From the NCBI GenBank assembly GCA_022592435.1, contig JABYQS010000005.1:434001-498000 (forward strand): a DNA stretch of 64,000 nucleotides. The letters run 5' to 3'. The DNA comes from Cerioporus squamosus (lineage: Eukaryota > Basidiomycota > Agaricomycetes > Polyporales > Polyporaceae). The notes under the pieces were generated by a model. The model searched no databases. It saw only the letters and a program-made list of their open reading frames with translations, and was not told the DNA's origin. Positions 1 through 11,865 of this stretch are shown here, piece after piece (the stretch's first letter is position 1; every line of letters begins with the position of its first letter). The translations under genes and the position numbers were made by a program.

Positions 1-1557
1 CGTGGTCGAAGCGCCGCAGGAGGAAGGGCATGCAGCACAGCTGGAGGAAGATGGAGATGCAGCCGGATATCGAGAGCGCGTAGCCGATTTGGGTGGCCTG
101 GGAAGCGAGTGCGGGGAGAGGGGGGATGGTGAGATGAGTGGAAGGAAGGAGAAGGCTGGTGCGGGAGGGACGTACGTCGAACGCGAGGCCTCCTTGGGAG
201 AGGGGTGTGTAGCAGAAGAGGACTGTGAGACGTATGGTTATTTCCGTGTTCAGCGGTGAGAAGCGCTTGAACTCACCGAATATGACATCGAACGCGGTCG
301 TGCTGCAGTTGGGTGGTTAACCACCATATTGGTAGCGAGGGTGACGAGGAACACTCACATAAAGGACAAGCCAGCTCCGCTGATGCACAGCGCCCGCAGT
401 ACGGGAAGGGACAGCAGATACCTAATGCTGGCTGGCTTCGCCTGCTTCTCGAAATCGCCACCGCGGCGCTCGGACATTTCGATGCTTTCCTTCTGTTTCC
501 ACCGTTTGCTGGGGAGAGTCTTTCCAGAGCGTATCAGAGCATGCATTGAGAGACAGACAGACATGCGCACCTCCGTAAGATAGATGAACCCGTAGATACA
601 TCCTGCCCATGCTATACTCGTAGCTGCAATGCAAGGGAGAAGGTACGGGTATCGTCGGAAGAGCTCGGTGTCGAACAGGGAGAACTTCGTAGCTGGGTTC
701 GACAAGAGACCACCCATGAGGGGGCTTCACAGCCACGGATGAGTGTTTTGTGCAGGCGAGTATCCGTCGGAAGCTGCGTACCCTATGACACTACCCAATG
801 GCCAGCATAAACCGTACAAGGGGAATGCAGTCGCTTGGTTGGTCGAGTCGGTGATCTCCCCAAGCACAGAGTGGATGACCGCAACATTGCCCGAGAACAG
901 ACCGCCTGAGACGGGTGTCAGACGCTTTGGGGGACGGTCAGCAAAGGAGGCACATACCTAGCGACCTGGCGAACAGCACTCCACTGAGTGTTGTTGACAC
1001 TCCCATGCATAGTGTAGCAAGCCCGATGCCGAAGATCCCAAGGAGGACGATGGGTCTCCGGCCAATAACATCTGAATAGGGCGGCAGTAGTATGTTCAGT
1101 CAACAGTGCGATACACCAGAAGCGACAATCAACATACCAGACAGCTTCGCCCATTGGTATATGGATATAACCTGAGCTACCGCGAAGCTGCTCTCCTGCG
1201 ACGATGGGCCGAATATTAAGCGTCAAACCTAGACACCTTCCCAGTTGGGCGTCGAGCGACGTCGCTTACCACCAGGCCACTGTAAAAGCCAATCTTGGAG
1301 CGATCCTCGGTGAGATGGAGGTGCTCCATCATCTCGTTTACATAGGGGAAGATCTGGGTGAAGACGATGGGGTCGACGAGCCTGACGGTGCACAAGGTCG
1401 CGAGCTCGGCGATGGGAAGCGGCGTCGGCTTGTCGGACTTGGACGACTTTTGGTTCTCCAGGGCGCTGTCGTCGCCGAGGGACTCGTAGTCGTCGAAGAG
1501 GCGGCGTGCCTCCTCGTTCGACGGGTCGCGGCTGGAGGAAGGGTGGCAGTCTGCCAT
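1..1557 (-). CDS. MFS transporter, DHA1/ZIFL-like (3' part beyond window)
   Basis: Proton-coupled major facilitator superfamily transporter of the plasma or vacuolar membrane; the substrate cannot be told from sequence. The ATG at 1555-1557 opens a hydrophilic N-terminus rich in Ser and Asp. It is followed by the family signature block LCTVRLVDPIVFTQIFPYVN (first membrane helix) and then QWAKLSDVIGRRP, the loop 2-3 MFS signature. Further left the same strand encodes the FSGNVAVIHS helix, the LSNPATKFSLFDT loop (about 700-640) and TETLPSKR. The last visible exon carries LFCYTPLSQGGLAFD then ATQIGYALSISGC, split by an intron ending near 93. Several short GT-AG introns interrupt it. About two thirds of a normal 450-550 residue protein is present; the C-terminal helices lie outside the window. 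Family call firm, substrate unknown. Confidence 0.88.
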
Positions 1558-2128
1558 GGCGCCTGGTCGAGTCTGGGGGGAACAACGACAAGAGACTCAG
1601 AGAGGGCACCGCTGGAGAACGGAGGGCGAGGCATTTTGAGGGAGCTGCTACGGGGCCTGTGACTTCTGAGCTTCCTGATTCACAGGGAGAGATTGACAAA
1701 TCATTTACGTCGTATGTATGGCGGCGCTCGTCAACCGCTCTCCCGGCACACCAGTGAGTCGTGACCTCGATCCCGCCTTCGGCTGCACCTCCGGCCAGGA
1801 ACCAGCCCAGATTAGCCACCGTGCGCGGGTGTGGTGGGGTCGGCCACTGGCCAGTGCGCGTGCTGCCAGTGCGTGTCCCCGCTGAACCTCGCGTCTTGCA
1901 GATCATCGCGTCGGGCAGGGCAAGTTTAGCACAGCAGACTTCTGACTTCGCGGCTGGAGTCTGGGCGTGCGCGTGAGTACAAGCCGTGCAGGCGCCCGCG
2001 GGCCGGGAGCGCGGCAAACAGGGGCAAACACGGGGGTGGCTGGATGGCGCGGAGAGGTTCGCTGCACCCGCCCGCCTCTTGGCTCTGAACCACTACTACC
2101 TCCGCCCCGCCATCATACCCCGCCCGCC
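1558..2128. other. Divergent intergenic region between the MFS gene and the unknown protein
   Basis: 571 bases of promoter-like DNA shared by two diverging genes. It is C/T-rich close to the rightward start (around 2090-2128). Open frames here are unlike any protein I know and overlap on both strands, so I call no gene. Confidence 0.5.
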
Positions 2129-2992
2129 ATGAATTTTAATTCCAACGACAACCTCGTCCTCGTAGCACCGCGCCCAGTGCGCATCGCTGCCGGCTCCGCT
2201 CCTTTCCCCTTTCACAGCCCTATCGCTCACCGCCCAAAGTCCCGAGCTGCCATATTGTCTGCAGCGACAGACGCCTTTGACCGCCTGAGACTCGCTGACG
2301 ATCACGCCGATCAGCAGCCTGCAGAGCCATCGGAGAAAGACTCTATATCCCCGCGCGCATCCCCTCGGTATGTACCCAGATGTTCATTTCGCTGACTCGA
2401 ATTTGCGATAAGATCATCCACATCAGCCTCTAAGGCGATCTCGTTGCACTGTCAGTGTCCTCCTTTCAATCCAGCATTGCTGAACACCCCGCCGCAGGTC
2501 CACGCCCTCGGAAGCTCTCGAAGAGTTCCTCTCCATCCTTCAACACCCGTCCACCATCCGCTTCCGGTCCACCTCTCCCCTTATGAGGGCCACCAATCAG
2601 ACCACCCACTTCTTTACATACCGTCGCCAGACGCCGTGCAGTTTAAGTCCTTCCCATCCCTCTGAGGGGCTCGGATTGACTCTTGGTGATCACGCTGATG
2701 ACAAGGAGAACGAGGGTCTCGTTTATCCTTTCAGGATCTTGGGCAGCTCTCTAGGTCCGTGCCCGTTCTGTGTTTCCCAACCATTGTTTTAACACTCGTC
2801 GCAGGGTCACCTGTCTCTCGCATGCAGACGCGTAACCCCTTCCAACGTAACCCCTCATACGAGCCTCCTGTGTCTGCCTATCTACGTCCCGCGTCTGCTA
2901 TGTCGCCCTCCCCGACGCTCCCTCTCAGTCCCGCGGCCATCCCGTTGCCGACCCCTACGCCTGATGAGATGGAGCTCGACGCCGCGTCATAG
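2129..2992 (+). CDS. Hypothetical Pro/Ser-rich protein
   Basis: Not recognised. Model: exons 2129-2367, 2498-2754 and 2805-2992, all GT-AG and phase-consistent, giving 227 residues. The first exon encodes a basic, Ala/Pro-rich N-terminus (MNFNSNDNLVLVAPRPVR). The second begins with a more helical stretch (STPSEALEEFLSILQHPS) and contains an acidic DHADDKENEG patch. The third is a Pro/Ser low-complexity tail ending DEMELDAAS. No signal peptide or membrane segment is visible. Most of it looks intrinsically disordered, so it may be a regulatory or scaffold protein; no function is implied. The codon-third-position C bias and clean splice phases support it being real. Confidence 0.6.
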
Positions 2993-3510
2993 ACGCTATA
3001 TCGTACACGGGTGATTGTCGGTCGGCCCCCTGGGATGCATCTCCCCTCCTCATTAATACTTGCTGGTGCTATTGCCCTTATCTCTCGCAACTCCACCACA
3101 TACTGCCTCCACATCCACGCCAGGATAGTATCTATTCGCATATATTATTATTACCTAGGACTTGCGAGCGTCATGATATCCTGTACCGGCCGACCTCGCT
3201 TCATGTACCATCACGATTTCCTGACTATTGGTTTACGTTCGTTCTGTGGTTATGATTTGTGGGTGGCCATCTTTAGTGATCCGTATTCCCAGTGCTCTGT
3301 AACGAATTGTACATCTCAATGTAATCAGTTTCTCTACATCGAAACCTTTTTCTTCCGCTGGGTGTATGAACTTCAGGGCCATCTCGACGACTTCTCGACG
3401 TCGCCGCGGAGCTTCTAATAAGGGGGTCGCGAGATGTGGCTGTACGCGTATGGTGGCGTTTGCGTGCGAGAAGGCCCTGCCATGCATCTTGCTACTTAAC
3501 CAAGGCGTAC
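2993..3510. other. Intergenic, 3' end of unknown gene and promoter of PIG-Y-like gene
   Basis: T-rich sequence around 3130-3350, consistent with a 3' UTR and terminator zone for the leftward neighbour. Open frames on either strand here show no recognisable protein and are not called. Confidence 0.4.
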
Positions 3511-3967
3511 ATGCGCCGTCGTCACACGCACAAGTCGCAGCCAAGCTGGTTCGCACGAGCTGATCCTCTCGAGCAGTACGTTCACGCACCTACAAGCCCG
3601 AAGCTACAGGAACTGACCGCGCGGACCCTCACTGGCAGCTCTGCAGAGGGCCGCTGCCCCAGTCCAGCAGTCGGCTATGCCCTCATCGCCGGCTCGACGC
3701 TCTTCCTCGTACTCGGCTCTTATGCCGTCTTCTTCAGTGCGTTCCTGCCCCTCACTGGGATATGGGTGCGTGTGTGCGTTCGCCGGTTGGACCCTGGGCT
3801 GCTGGGGAGTACGTACGCGGGCTGACGGTTGACACGTGTATGGTTAGGTGCTGGACGTCCTCGCGAGGGATACGCACTACAAGTACCTGATGATCATGCT
3901 CATCTCGTCTGGGACTGGGTTCGTGATCGCGAACTGGGTGGGGTGGCAGTACTACCGGAATTCATAG
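3511..3967 (+). CDS. GPI-GlcNAc transferase subunit, PIG-Y-like
   Basis: Small membrane protein resembling PIG-Y/Eri1, a non-catalytic subunit of the ER complex that adds GlcNAc to phosphatidylinositol, the first step of GPI-anchor synthesis. Exons 3511-3765 and 3848-3967 give 124 residues. After a basic N-terminus (MRRRHTHKSQ) come two hydrophobic hairpin segments. The first is GYALIAGSTLFLVLGSYAVF followed by LPLTGIW; the second is YLMIMLISSGTGFVIANWVG, ending WQYYRNS. The GY..L-(x)n-LP(I/L)T pattern and the aromatic C-terminus fit the family and its small size. The start is chosen because it lies in a good context just before the basic patch; an upstream in-frame extension looks untranslated. 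Convergent with the Sfi1 gene. Assignment is by pattern only. Confidence 0.68.
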
Positions 3968-4278
3968 TGCATGGCCGCTTCATGGGATGCTCTGCAGGCA
4001 AGCGGACAGGAGGCGCACGTTTGCCTCTGGACTGGCAGCCAGATCTGGAGGCATGGTTTATCAATTGCATACAAAGCATAGGAACATATGTGCGGGGGTA
4101 CTCGAGGTTCGACAGACAGACAGAGAACAACAGAACGGACAGCAGACAACATAACGAGCCAACGTCCAACTCCCACGAGTCCAACCAAGCGCAAGACGAT
4201 AACTTAGTACCAAAACGAAGCCGGTCAACGGGAAAAGTTGAAGATGGAAAGGTCCTGTTCAGTACGGGAAGCTGGAAA
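3968..4278. other. Convergent intergenic spacer with GACA-rich stretch
   Basis: Spacer between the 3' ends of the PIG-Y-like gene and the Sfi1 gene. It holds a short imperfect GACA microrepeat near 4110-4130 and an A-rich stretch to about 4250. No gene seen. Confidence 0.45.
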
Positions 4279-7200
4279 TCACAGAGGCTCGGGCGAGTAC
4301 GTCCGCTCGGTCGGCGCACGCGACCGGCGCCGCACCTCCTTGAGCTCCTGCCACAGGCTGCTCCGCCCAGCCGTCGTCGTCGCAGGCACGTCGCCCGCCA
4401 CACTCGGCGGCGCACTCTTCGGCGGAAGCGGCCGCACGTCCTTCCGCCACGCCGCGATCCCGCTGCCATACGAAGACGGCGCGGGCCCAGGCTCGGGCTC
4501 CGTCTCGGACGGGCTGGGCTCACGCGGCGCCGTCCGCCGAGAGCTGAACTTGGGCCGTTCTGGGGAGCGCGGCTTGCGGTCTGGCGAGCTCGAGCGGGCT
4601 TTCGCGGTCGTCGTGAGCAGGCTGGCGAGCCCCAGTCGGGACGGGTTGGCCGAAGAGGGACGAGGGAATGGTGGGCGGGATGCGCTTGACGGAGGGCCGC
4701 GGCCCAGTGGAGGTTCGTCTTCGTCTTCGGTCGGTGTTGCTGGTCGCGTGCGTCGGGGTGGGAAGGCATTACGCGCGCGAGGAGCGAGCACCGAGCCTCG
4801 GGAGGGTTGTGGCGGCTGCCTAGGAGCAGATGAGAGCAACTCCAAGTATCGTGCGTAGCTGTGGTGTTGATTAGCAAATGGCATCCAGTGGTCACGACGC
4901 GATTATAATCGACTCACTTGATAGCTTTGTTGTTGAGCTTCGTCTGTTGGGCCTTCCTCCATCGGGCAAACGCTTTCTCTGCGAAAGCGGTCAGCGAATG
5001 GACATGTATACATAGGTGGACATGGCGTACTGAGCGTGTTGCGACGGTCCATGTCCCGCGCAGTTCTAGCTTGCAGAGCCTGGGGCATACGGTCTCTCCA
5101 CTTTTGCCAGAACTTCGCCTTGACGTGAGAGGCATGGAACCGGACAGCCGGAAGGGACAGAGACTTCGAGTGCCAGATGGCGAAGGACCGGAACAAGAGG
5201 TCGCTCTGGTGTTGCTTGACGAACGCGTCGGCCTTATAACAGTGTTAGGATCACGTATCGCACGTCCACAAAGCTGGAACATACCAAAGGCTGCAGACGG
5301 ATATCCAAGAAGCGTTCTCGCCATTTATCCCATGCACCGGCGACCACAGTGAGCTTAAACTCTTCCTCCTTTGCCTGGAGCTGCAGCCGTTTGTGACGAG
5401 CCTTCTTAGCAGCAGCGAGCCAGCGGTAGAACATTTTACGCATGTTCTCTGCAGCGACCAAGCGTCAGGTAGATGCACCTCTGAGGAGTATCATTCGAGC
5501 CTCACCTTCGCGCTTGATGTCCTGGTAGCTCTCCATCAAGCTCAGCTCATCTGCATGGCGCTTACAGACAGCCTTCCATTTCTTGAATGCATTGCTGCAG
5601 GGACATGGTGAGCGCGGACAATCACTGCATGCAGGTTGATACGCACACCACGAGCTTCCTCTGGTAGGTTTGCGCGGTTTCGAGTTCTCGGAACTTGAAG
5701 TCGGCGACACGAGTAGTCCAGTGTCGTAACGTGTCGGTCATGAGACGCTATGACAATTGTCAGAGTGTATCAGGAAGCGGAAGGGCCCATCACACTGACC
5801 ATGTTAACACCCTGCCGAATGAGCTTGACGGTGCGTTCCTCTCGTGCCCTTTGCCTCCATTCTGAGAATCTTGATTAGCGCACTCCTGAGCTGGGGAAAC
5901 GAACGGTGCTTGCCTTCGAAGTGCCTCTTTGCCACTTTCAGCTCAAACTCCTTGAGCTTCTGAAGACGCCGCTTATCCTCGAGTTTCTCCCTCCAGACGC
6001 GCATGCAACGGCGCATGAGCAGGTGCTTGCGGGCAACCTTCGCTTGCTTGACCATGCGCAGCTTAGCACGCAGTTGCAGACGCCATGCCAGGAGCATCTT
6101 GTACTGCAACTGAGCTTTGTGGTAGTGGACAGCGAACGACTGCGCGTTCTGGTGGGACTGGAAGACGGCTCGCCACTTCTTGAGAGCAGAAGCAGCCAAA
6201 AGCGACGAAGACCGCGTTCGGAACAGTTGCGCCAGTTCTATAGGTCACCAGAAAGGTTATACGAGATCGATGACATGCTGCATGTTGAGAACTAACCTTC
6301 CCTTTCCCTCTGCTCCTCCATTCGCCGCTTCCAGATCGCCCACGCCTGCTTAAGAACGCGCAATGATCGCACGCGTGTCAAGAGTTTGCCTCGCTCGTGC
6401 GCTTTCCATATCCGCATGATGGCCCGCACCAACACGTCTTCGCGACGTGCCGCATGCTTCACAGCGCGGTTCTCCATGGCCTGCAACAGAGTCAAGCCTG
6501 GACCAGACGTCATACAACTAAAACGGAGACGTACGCGTATTCGAGACTGTGCACCCTTCCAGCGACCGAGTGCATGCTTGACTACTAAGGCGTCGTGGAA
6601 CCGCTCTGCAACTCGGTTTTGATGGCTACGAGAAAGTCAGAGTGCATATCGGACATCATACATGTGACTCACGAATGTCGCCTCCAGCAGTCCATAGCGT
6701 TAGCCATGATGCGCAACTCAACGCGCTCTTTCAAGGTTTTCTCCGCTCGTCGAAGTTCAACGGCCTGACGCCATAACTCCCAATAGCGATCTAGCACCTT
6801 CTCCTCACGCACGCAGACAAAATGGTCTGCCGCGGCGTCCAGCTCGTCGAGTTGTCTCAGCTTGCCCTTCCAGCGGTTGAAGAACCTGGCTATGATCTTG
6901 CGAGAGAACTGCTGTTCGGAGACATGTGAGAAGTATGCCTGTCGCCACTTCGCCCATAGTTCTCTCTTGACCCGAAGCTCGTCGCGTTCGCGCACCGTCT
7001 TCATGCGAGCACGCATATCCTCCCGCCATTGTATCTGTTTCTTCTCTTTATGCTTCAGCTTCCACACGTGGAAGAACCGCTTTAGAAGGCGGCGATTGCA
7101 TAGGGATGCGACCCGCAGGAGCAGTTCGCGTCTGGACGCGGTACGCTGCCGCCAGCGGTGGAGAGCCCGGCGGAGAATCAGCGAGTCCCGAGCTTCAGCG

Positions 7201-8360
7201 ATTTGCTCGCCTGTAGTCTAAGTAAGGTGGTCAATGTATGTGCAACTGAATGCACGAGACATACTCACCATTATCCACTCATACCCCTTTTTCCAGACAT
7301 CGTAGCATCTCTCGACCAGGCGATCGTTGCGGAACCGGTCTGCAAGCTCCTCGTCGCGCTCTCTCCTGATCTTCTCAAAAGGATCTTCCGTGTCCGCTGC
7401 ACTGTCGCTGCGCCCTCTCCGCTGTGGTAAAGGTGGCTGCTTCCGAGGCGGCTTGACGGGAGCTACGGGAGGAGGCGACACCTGATATGTTGTCAACCGT
7501 CTAACCGCAGAAAGTGCGTCAGATGCTCTCTCCTTCCCCTTTTCCTTAGTAGGGATAGGCTCGTCACGGACAGCGGCACCATAGGATGGCGGAATACTGG
7601 ACGCCTGAGTAGTCGTCTCTGCGGTGGTTTCAGCATCCCAACGAGGTACGGCAGCATTCCGCGCGCGTGCAGCGAGTCGATGCAGCGCATCTCCAGCACG
7701 AGAGATACTCGACGGTGGTCCTGTGTCCAGGCCTAGAGAGTTTGTCGACGCGACTGTGGCTGGAGAGTGGAACCTCCGAACAAGCCGCGGGGTATCTTGG
7801 TGGAGGGTATCGGGAGTGCGTGCCCGAGTCGCAGGTCTCGGTACGCGTTCATCGACGGTATCGTCTTGATGGGAATGAAGCGTGAAGGTGTCTGGTTCGC
7901 CCGATGTGTACGGCGTTTGTGCGGCGGGTCTCTTCGTGGGTCGTACTGGCGTAGGGGTCGTTCGTGGCACGCGGGTCGTTCGTCCTCCTCGTGTACTAGT
8001 GCTAGCTTTGGGAACGTACCCTTGCTGCTCCTTCACCATGTTCCATTTATCTGCCCAGTTCTTCCCCTTCAAGGTCCCGATCTTGAGGAGCTTCCCATAG
8101 TAAACCACCTCGTTCTGAGGGTCAAGCCCACGCTCCTGAAGGACATCGTTGTATGATTTGAAGACCGTCAAGAAGGTTGACGCAGTGGCAGGTGCTCGAC
8201 TGAGGACTTCGTCTATGAAGTCGATCTCCTCCGTCGACAATGCTATGAGTTCGGGTGCGATGCTAGGAGCGGAATCATCACAGAGATCAGAGACGCGACT
8301 AGATGGCCCGGCGGTTGGTCTTGGTGGAGGAGAGGCACGGATGGGACGAAAATGAGACAT
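4279..8360 (-). CDS. SFI1: Sfi1-like spindle-body/half-bridge protein
   Basis: Centrin-binding filament protein needed for duplication of the spindle pole body. The ATG at 8358-8360 opens a disordered N-terminus, then a conserved block (LSTEEIDFIDEVLSRAP, SYNDVLQERGLDPQNEVVYY, GKNWADKW) that is typical of basidiomycete Sfi1. A Ser/Thr/Pro linker follows. From about 7400 down to 4920 there is a long run of helical repeats with the Sfi1 core W-[RK], for example LKKWRAVFQSH, MRRCMRVWREKLED, ELWAKWRQAYFSH and FARWRKAQQTK. The last exon is a Pro/Arg/Ser-rich tail ending RTYSPEPL; it is joined by a clean intron whose branch-site-like CTAAT lies just before the acceptor near 4860. About nine exons. 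Centrin binding is inferred from the repeats. Confidence 0.87.
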
Positions 8361-8673
8361 GGGCAGTTCAGCAGTGGGCGCAGGACATGGCGGTGGGACT
8401 TATACGAGGGAAACGTGAAAGCCCTGTGGGACGCGAGACAGACAACATCGTCGCGTCAAGCGCGTCAGGCACGTGACCCCGTCTACTATCCGCGACTGTA
8501 AGTTCCAGGACTCGGAGTCGAGGACGGTGAACCAACACGTACGCAGGCAATAAGAACCCGAGCTCTGAGTTGTTCCGATTCCGAACGGTAACAGCATTTT
8601 ACAGATGGTGATACATGTAAAGTACAGCGAGACGATAACTGATGGTACAATGCACATGTGTTATCCATGAGCC
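8361..8673. promoter_or_regulatory. Sfi1 upstream region with TATA-like element
   Basis: 313 bases between the Sfi1 start and the 3' end of the RMD5 gene. On the minus strand a TATA-like TATAAG lies at about 8399-8404, some 40 nt before the Sfi1 ATG. No other gene seen. The element is a pattern match only. Confidence 0.3.
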
Positions 8674-10098
8674 TCAGAAGTATACACGTAGCGCGGATTG
8701 GATGGTTGATTCCACTGGGCAGTAGGGGCACTTGACTCGACTGAAGAAGACAGATCAGATGGATGCCATGTAGTAAACGACCTAGTGACTTACCCTCCGG
8801 GTTTGCTGAGCTTCTGTAAGCTCTCCTTCGTAATGACGTGCCCGCAAGCCATCATCATCGGAGGGTTTGCTTCTGTGCTCTGCTCCTTGGAGACCGGACA
8901 AGCGAAGATGGAGTGGTATCTGTTCTCTGGAGGTAAAGGTATCTCGATCTACAGAACGAGAGATCAGTCGTGACATGAGATGTCAAGATGGACCACTCAC
9001 TGGAAGCTCATCTGCCTGACTCCACTCGCTCTTCCGCTCCCGCATGACTTTCCGACCTTTCTCAATTCGCGCCAATGCTCCGCCGCCGCCAATGTCGCCG
9101 ATGACCCTGAGCGGTGCTTGCCGACTCATCCCCAAACTAGCACAGTATTCTGTCGCAAACATGCCCTGGAGGTCGGTGTGTACGCAGGGGTTGGCGAGAT
9201 CCGGGTATGGCGATCTCTCCAGCCGGCTTGCTGGTAACCATACTAAACAAGCCATCAACCGGCGCAACTCCGGTTCGTGGTGTTCGAAGAAGGGTGAGAG
9301 GTGTGTCTGAGCATACGACAAAGCCTCTGGCACGTTTGGAGGCTCGGACAGAATGAGCCTAAGGTATTGGGAACGGTGCAAATGGAATTCCAGCGATGAA
9401 GACCGCTTGTGCAGGAAGTCGCGGTGTGCATGCGCCCATCTGTTCATGGGGGTAAATGAAGGGGTGAAGAGGAGGACTGCAACGTGCGTACTCCAATGCG
9501 GAAGATATATCCCCGTTCTTCAGCGAGACCATAATCCGATGCAGGTCAAGGAATTGTTCTCGCATTTCTGAAGGTATCGTGATCTCAGATTCCTGCAGAA
9601 GGATGTGAGCGACAATTAGCTTATAAAGGACCATTGAAGCTCACACTGATGAATGTTTCCGCTGTATCGAATTGCCCCGTCCTCAGGAAATGTATAGCAA
9701 TGGTACGCTCCAGTGCGGCCTTCGCCTCTGGAGACTGGAACAACGGCTCATATGACGGCAAAGGGTTCGTGAACTTCTGGAGCGGGGTTCGGTACGTCGT
9801 CGCACGAGATACAACACCCCGGACACACCTTGTCCAATGCCTTCCCGACCTTAGCGGTTGCGTTATATAGCTCCTTCTGCCGGTCATCTATCTCCTTCTT
9901 CTTATTTTCAACCAGCTTCGCAAGGGCCACTAGATTCGCCTGGGAGCCTGTTCCAGCGATGAATCGTTCTCTCGCATTACGGAGGGCATCAAGGAGGGTA
10001 TCGAGCGACTGGTTGACCGAGGGAGCCTTTCCTTTACCAGCAGATGCACCAGCAGCGAGTTTCTCAAGTCTGCTCAGTTCCTTCAGCGGTCCGTCCAT
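8674..10098 (-). CDS. RMD5: GID/CTLH E3 ubiquitin ligase RING subunit Rmd5 (Gid2)
   Basis: Catalytic-core subunit of the GID/CTLH ubiquitin ligase, which in yeast degrades gluconeogenic enzymes when glucose returns. ATG at 10096-10098 ([15 protein letters not shown]). Helical N-terminus, then a LisH motif ([20 protein letters not shown]) and a CTLH segment ([20 protein letters not shown] joined to [10 protein letters not shown]). A CRA-like helical region follows, with [13 protein letters not shown]. At the C-terminus is the RMD5-type RING: a first ligand in FACPVSKE, then [12 protein letters not shown] and VKCPYCPVE. The RING lacks a full first Cys pair, as is usual for Gid2 proteins. It ends ALRVYF. 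About five exons. Head-to-head with NSA1 across 156 bp. Confidence 0.9.
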
Positions 10099-10254
10099 AG
10101 TGCCTGGGGTATGCTGGTAGTGTGGCTCAGAGTACAGTGTGGGGCGATGGGAAGCCACAAGCTGAGGAAGTACGAGCGCTAGAGGACGACTCCGTTTCTG
10201 CCGGGTTTCACGAAAGTCCAAGGTTTCCTCTGGTTCACCATCTAGGCCTACATC
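10099..10254. promoter_or_regulatory. Short divergent promoter, RMD5/NSA1
   Basis: Only 156 bases separate the two start codons, so both genes must share this DNA for initiation and their 5' UTRs. No clear TATA box seen. Confidence 0.55.
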
Positions 10255-11776
10255 ATGCCACGCTTCTTTGCTGGAGACGAACTTGGGGCGATTAAGTCTG
10301 TGTCGTACACTGCTGGGGAGAGCGGGACAGACTGGAAGGCGTCGACGTCTGTACTCGTCTCTGGCAGTTCGTCTAGCCGAAGCAAAACTGTACAGAAGCT
10401 AGCCCTGCACCGTGCTGGCTCGGACACTCTGGTATCGACTTGCATTGATATCATAGGCTCGACCATGTTCTCATCTTTGTTCGCTCAAGGATAGCTTGCT
10501 GCAGTGCATGCAGATGGGTCCGCGGCCGTCCGCAAGGTGCAAGAAGACTCCCCGCCTGCATTGGTGCACGAATGGTCGGAAACGCGGCTGAAGGAGAAAG
10601 AGCGTTTCGTCGGTCTGAGTGCAAATGAAAGGTGCGTATGTGAGCCTGTGTCGTCCTGTCTAAGTGTATCTGAGGCGATGGACAGTGGAGTATACACCTG
10701 CACGTCCAATGGTGCTCTACGCCTCACGAAGTTCGGGCAGGACGCTTCGGAGCAATCGAACTCGCTTGCTACCCTCCCGATGCGACTTTGCGAATGGCGC
10801 CTCTCGCAGGACGGACGTGCGTTTTCATACGGCGGGAATGAAGTCGAGCTTTCAGTGTGGGACACCGAGAGAGCATTCTCTCAGCAAGCCGGCACCGAGG
10901 CACCCGAGGCACCTCCCCAAACGGAGGCCAAGAAACGGAAGCGCAGTGCCGAGCTGCTGCACGGTGAGCTGTGGCGAGCTAAAAATGTCACTTAACTCGT
11001 GCGCTATGTCCGATCGCGTCGCTGACGACTGCTCAGGTCCCCAACGACCACCTAGGCCTCCGTCAGCCTGTGTATAATACCGCACTCGCATTCTTGCAAC
11101 CATCCTCTTCTCCAGCTCACCAGCATATCCTTGTCGGTACCGCCCATGGTGCTTTGCGTCGATATGACACGCGCGCGGGTCGTAGACCTGTCACCGACTG
11201 GAAAGCCGCAGCCACCTCTGCTATCAACACCGTAGAGAAGGGCTTCCATGACAAGTGCGTATCCTGAATTTGTTTCGCTTGGTACACCTTCTGACGTATA
11301 TCTCAGTGAAGCGTTCTTCGCAGATCGCGGATCCACATTGACTGCCGTGGACTTGCGGAATGGGAAGGCGATATGTACCTACAAGGGTGAGTTGCGCCTC
11401 CTAGTTCTATGAAGATACATGCTAAATCGGTGCTTCCACAGGCATCTCGGGGGCGGTGACTTCGGTAGCACCCGCTCAGTCTCTCCTGGCATCAGCTTCG
11501 CAAGACCGGTTCATACGACTTCACTCGACCTTCGGTCCGCCCGCCGAGGCAGGCAAAAACTTGGACCGCAAAGGCGAGGTGCTGGATAAGCTCTACATGA
11601 AGGTGATCCCCACAGTCGTAGTGTGGGATGGCAGCACACCTACCAGCGAGTCCATTCCGGGCGAGGAAGAGGGCGGCGTCGACGACGTCTGGGACGCCAT
11701 GGAGGCAGCGGAGAGCGACTCCGAGGACGAGGGCAAGTCCGGCCGACGAGAAGGGAAGAAAACGCGGACCACCTAG
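10255..11776 (+). CDS. NSA1: 60S ribosome biogenesis WD-repeat protein NSA1/WDR74
   Basis: Nucleolar WD40 protein of pre-60S particles, partner of the Rix7/NVL AAA-ATPase system. Exon 1 is 10255-10431 and exon 2 starts at 10495 (LAAVHADGSAAVRKV). The family hallmark LWRAKNVPNDHLGLRQPVYN spans an intron ending near 11037. Blade-like repeats include YTCTSNGALRLTKF, ILVGTAHGALRRYDTR, STLTAVDLRNGKA and SLLASASQDRFIRLHS. The tail is acidic then basic (MEAAESDSEDEGKSGRREGKK), typical of nucleolar factors. A 33 nt stretch at about 10632-10664 keeps the frame open and may be read through or be an unusually short intron. The stop is only 89 bp from the converging pirin gene. Confidence 0.92.
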
Positions 11777-11865
11777 AATACGCGTGCAGTGGGGCTGCTC
11801 GATGAAAGTACTGTACACTATATACTGGTTACATAGTCCATCAGCTGTACGATCCACATGGTGCC

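Noticed and set aside
3829..4895. Long overlapping open frames on both strands across the Sfi1 tail (about 286 and 331 codons)
   Set aside because: They are GC-rich shadows of the Pro/Arg/Ser-rich last Sfi1 exon and have no recognisable content or splice logic.
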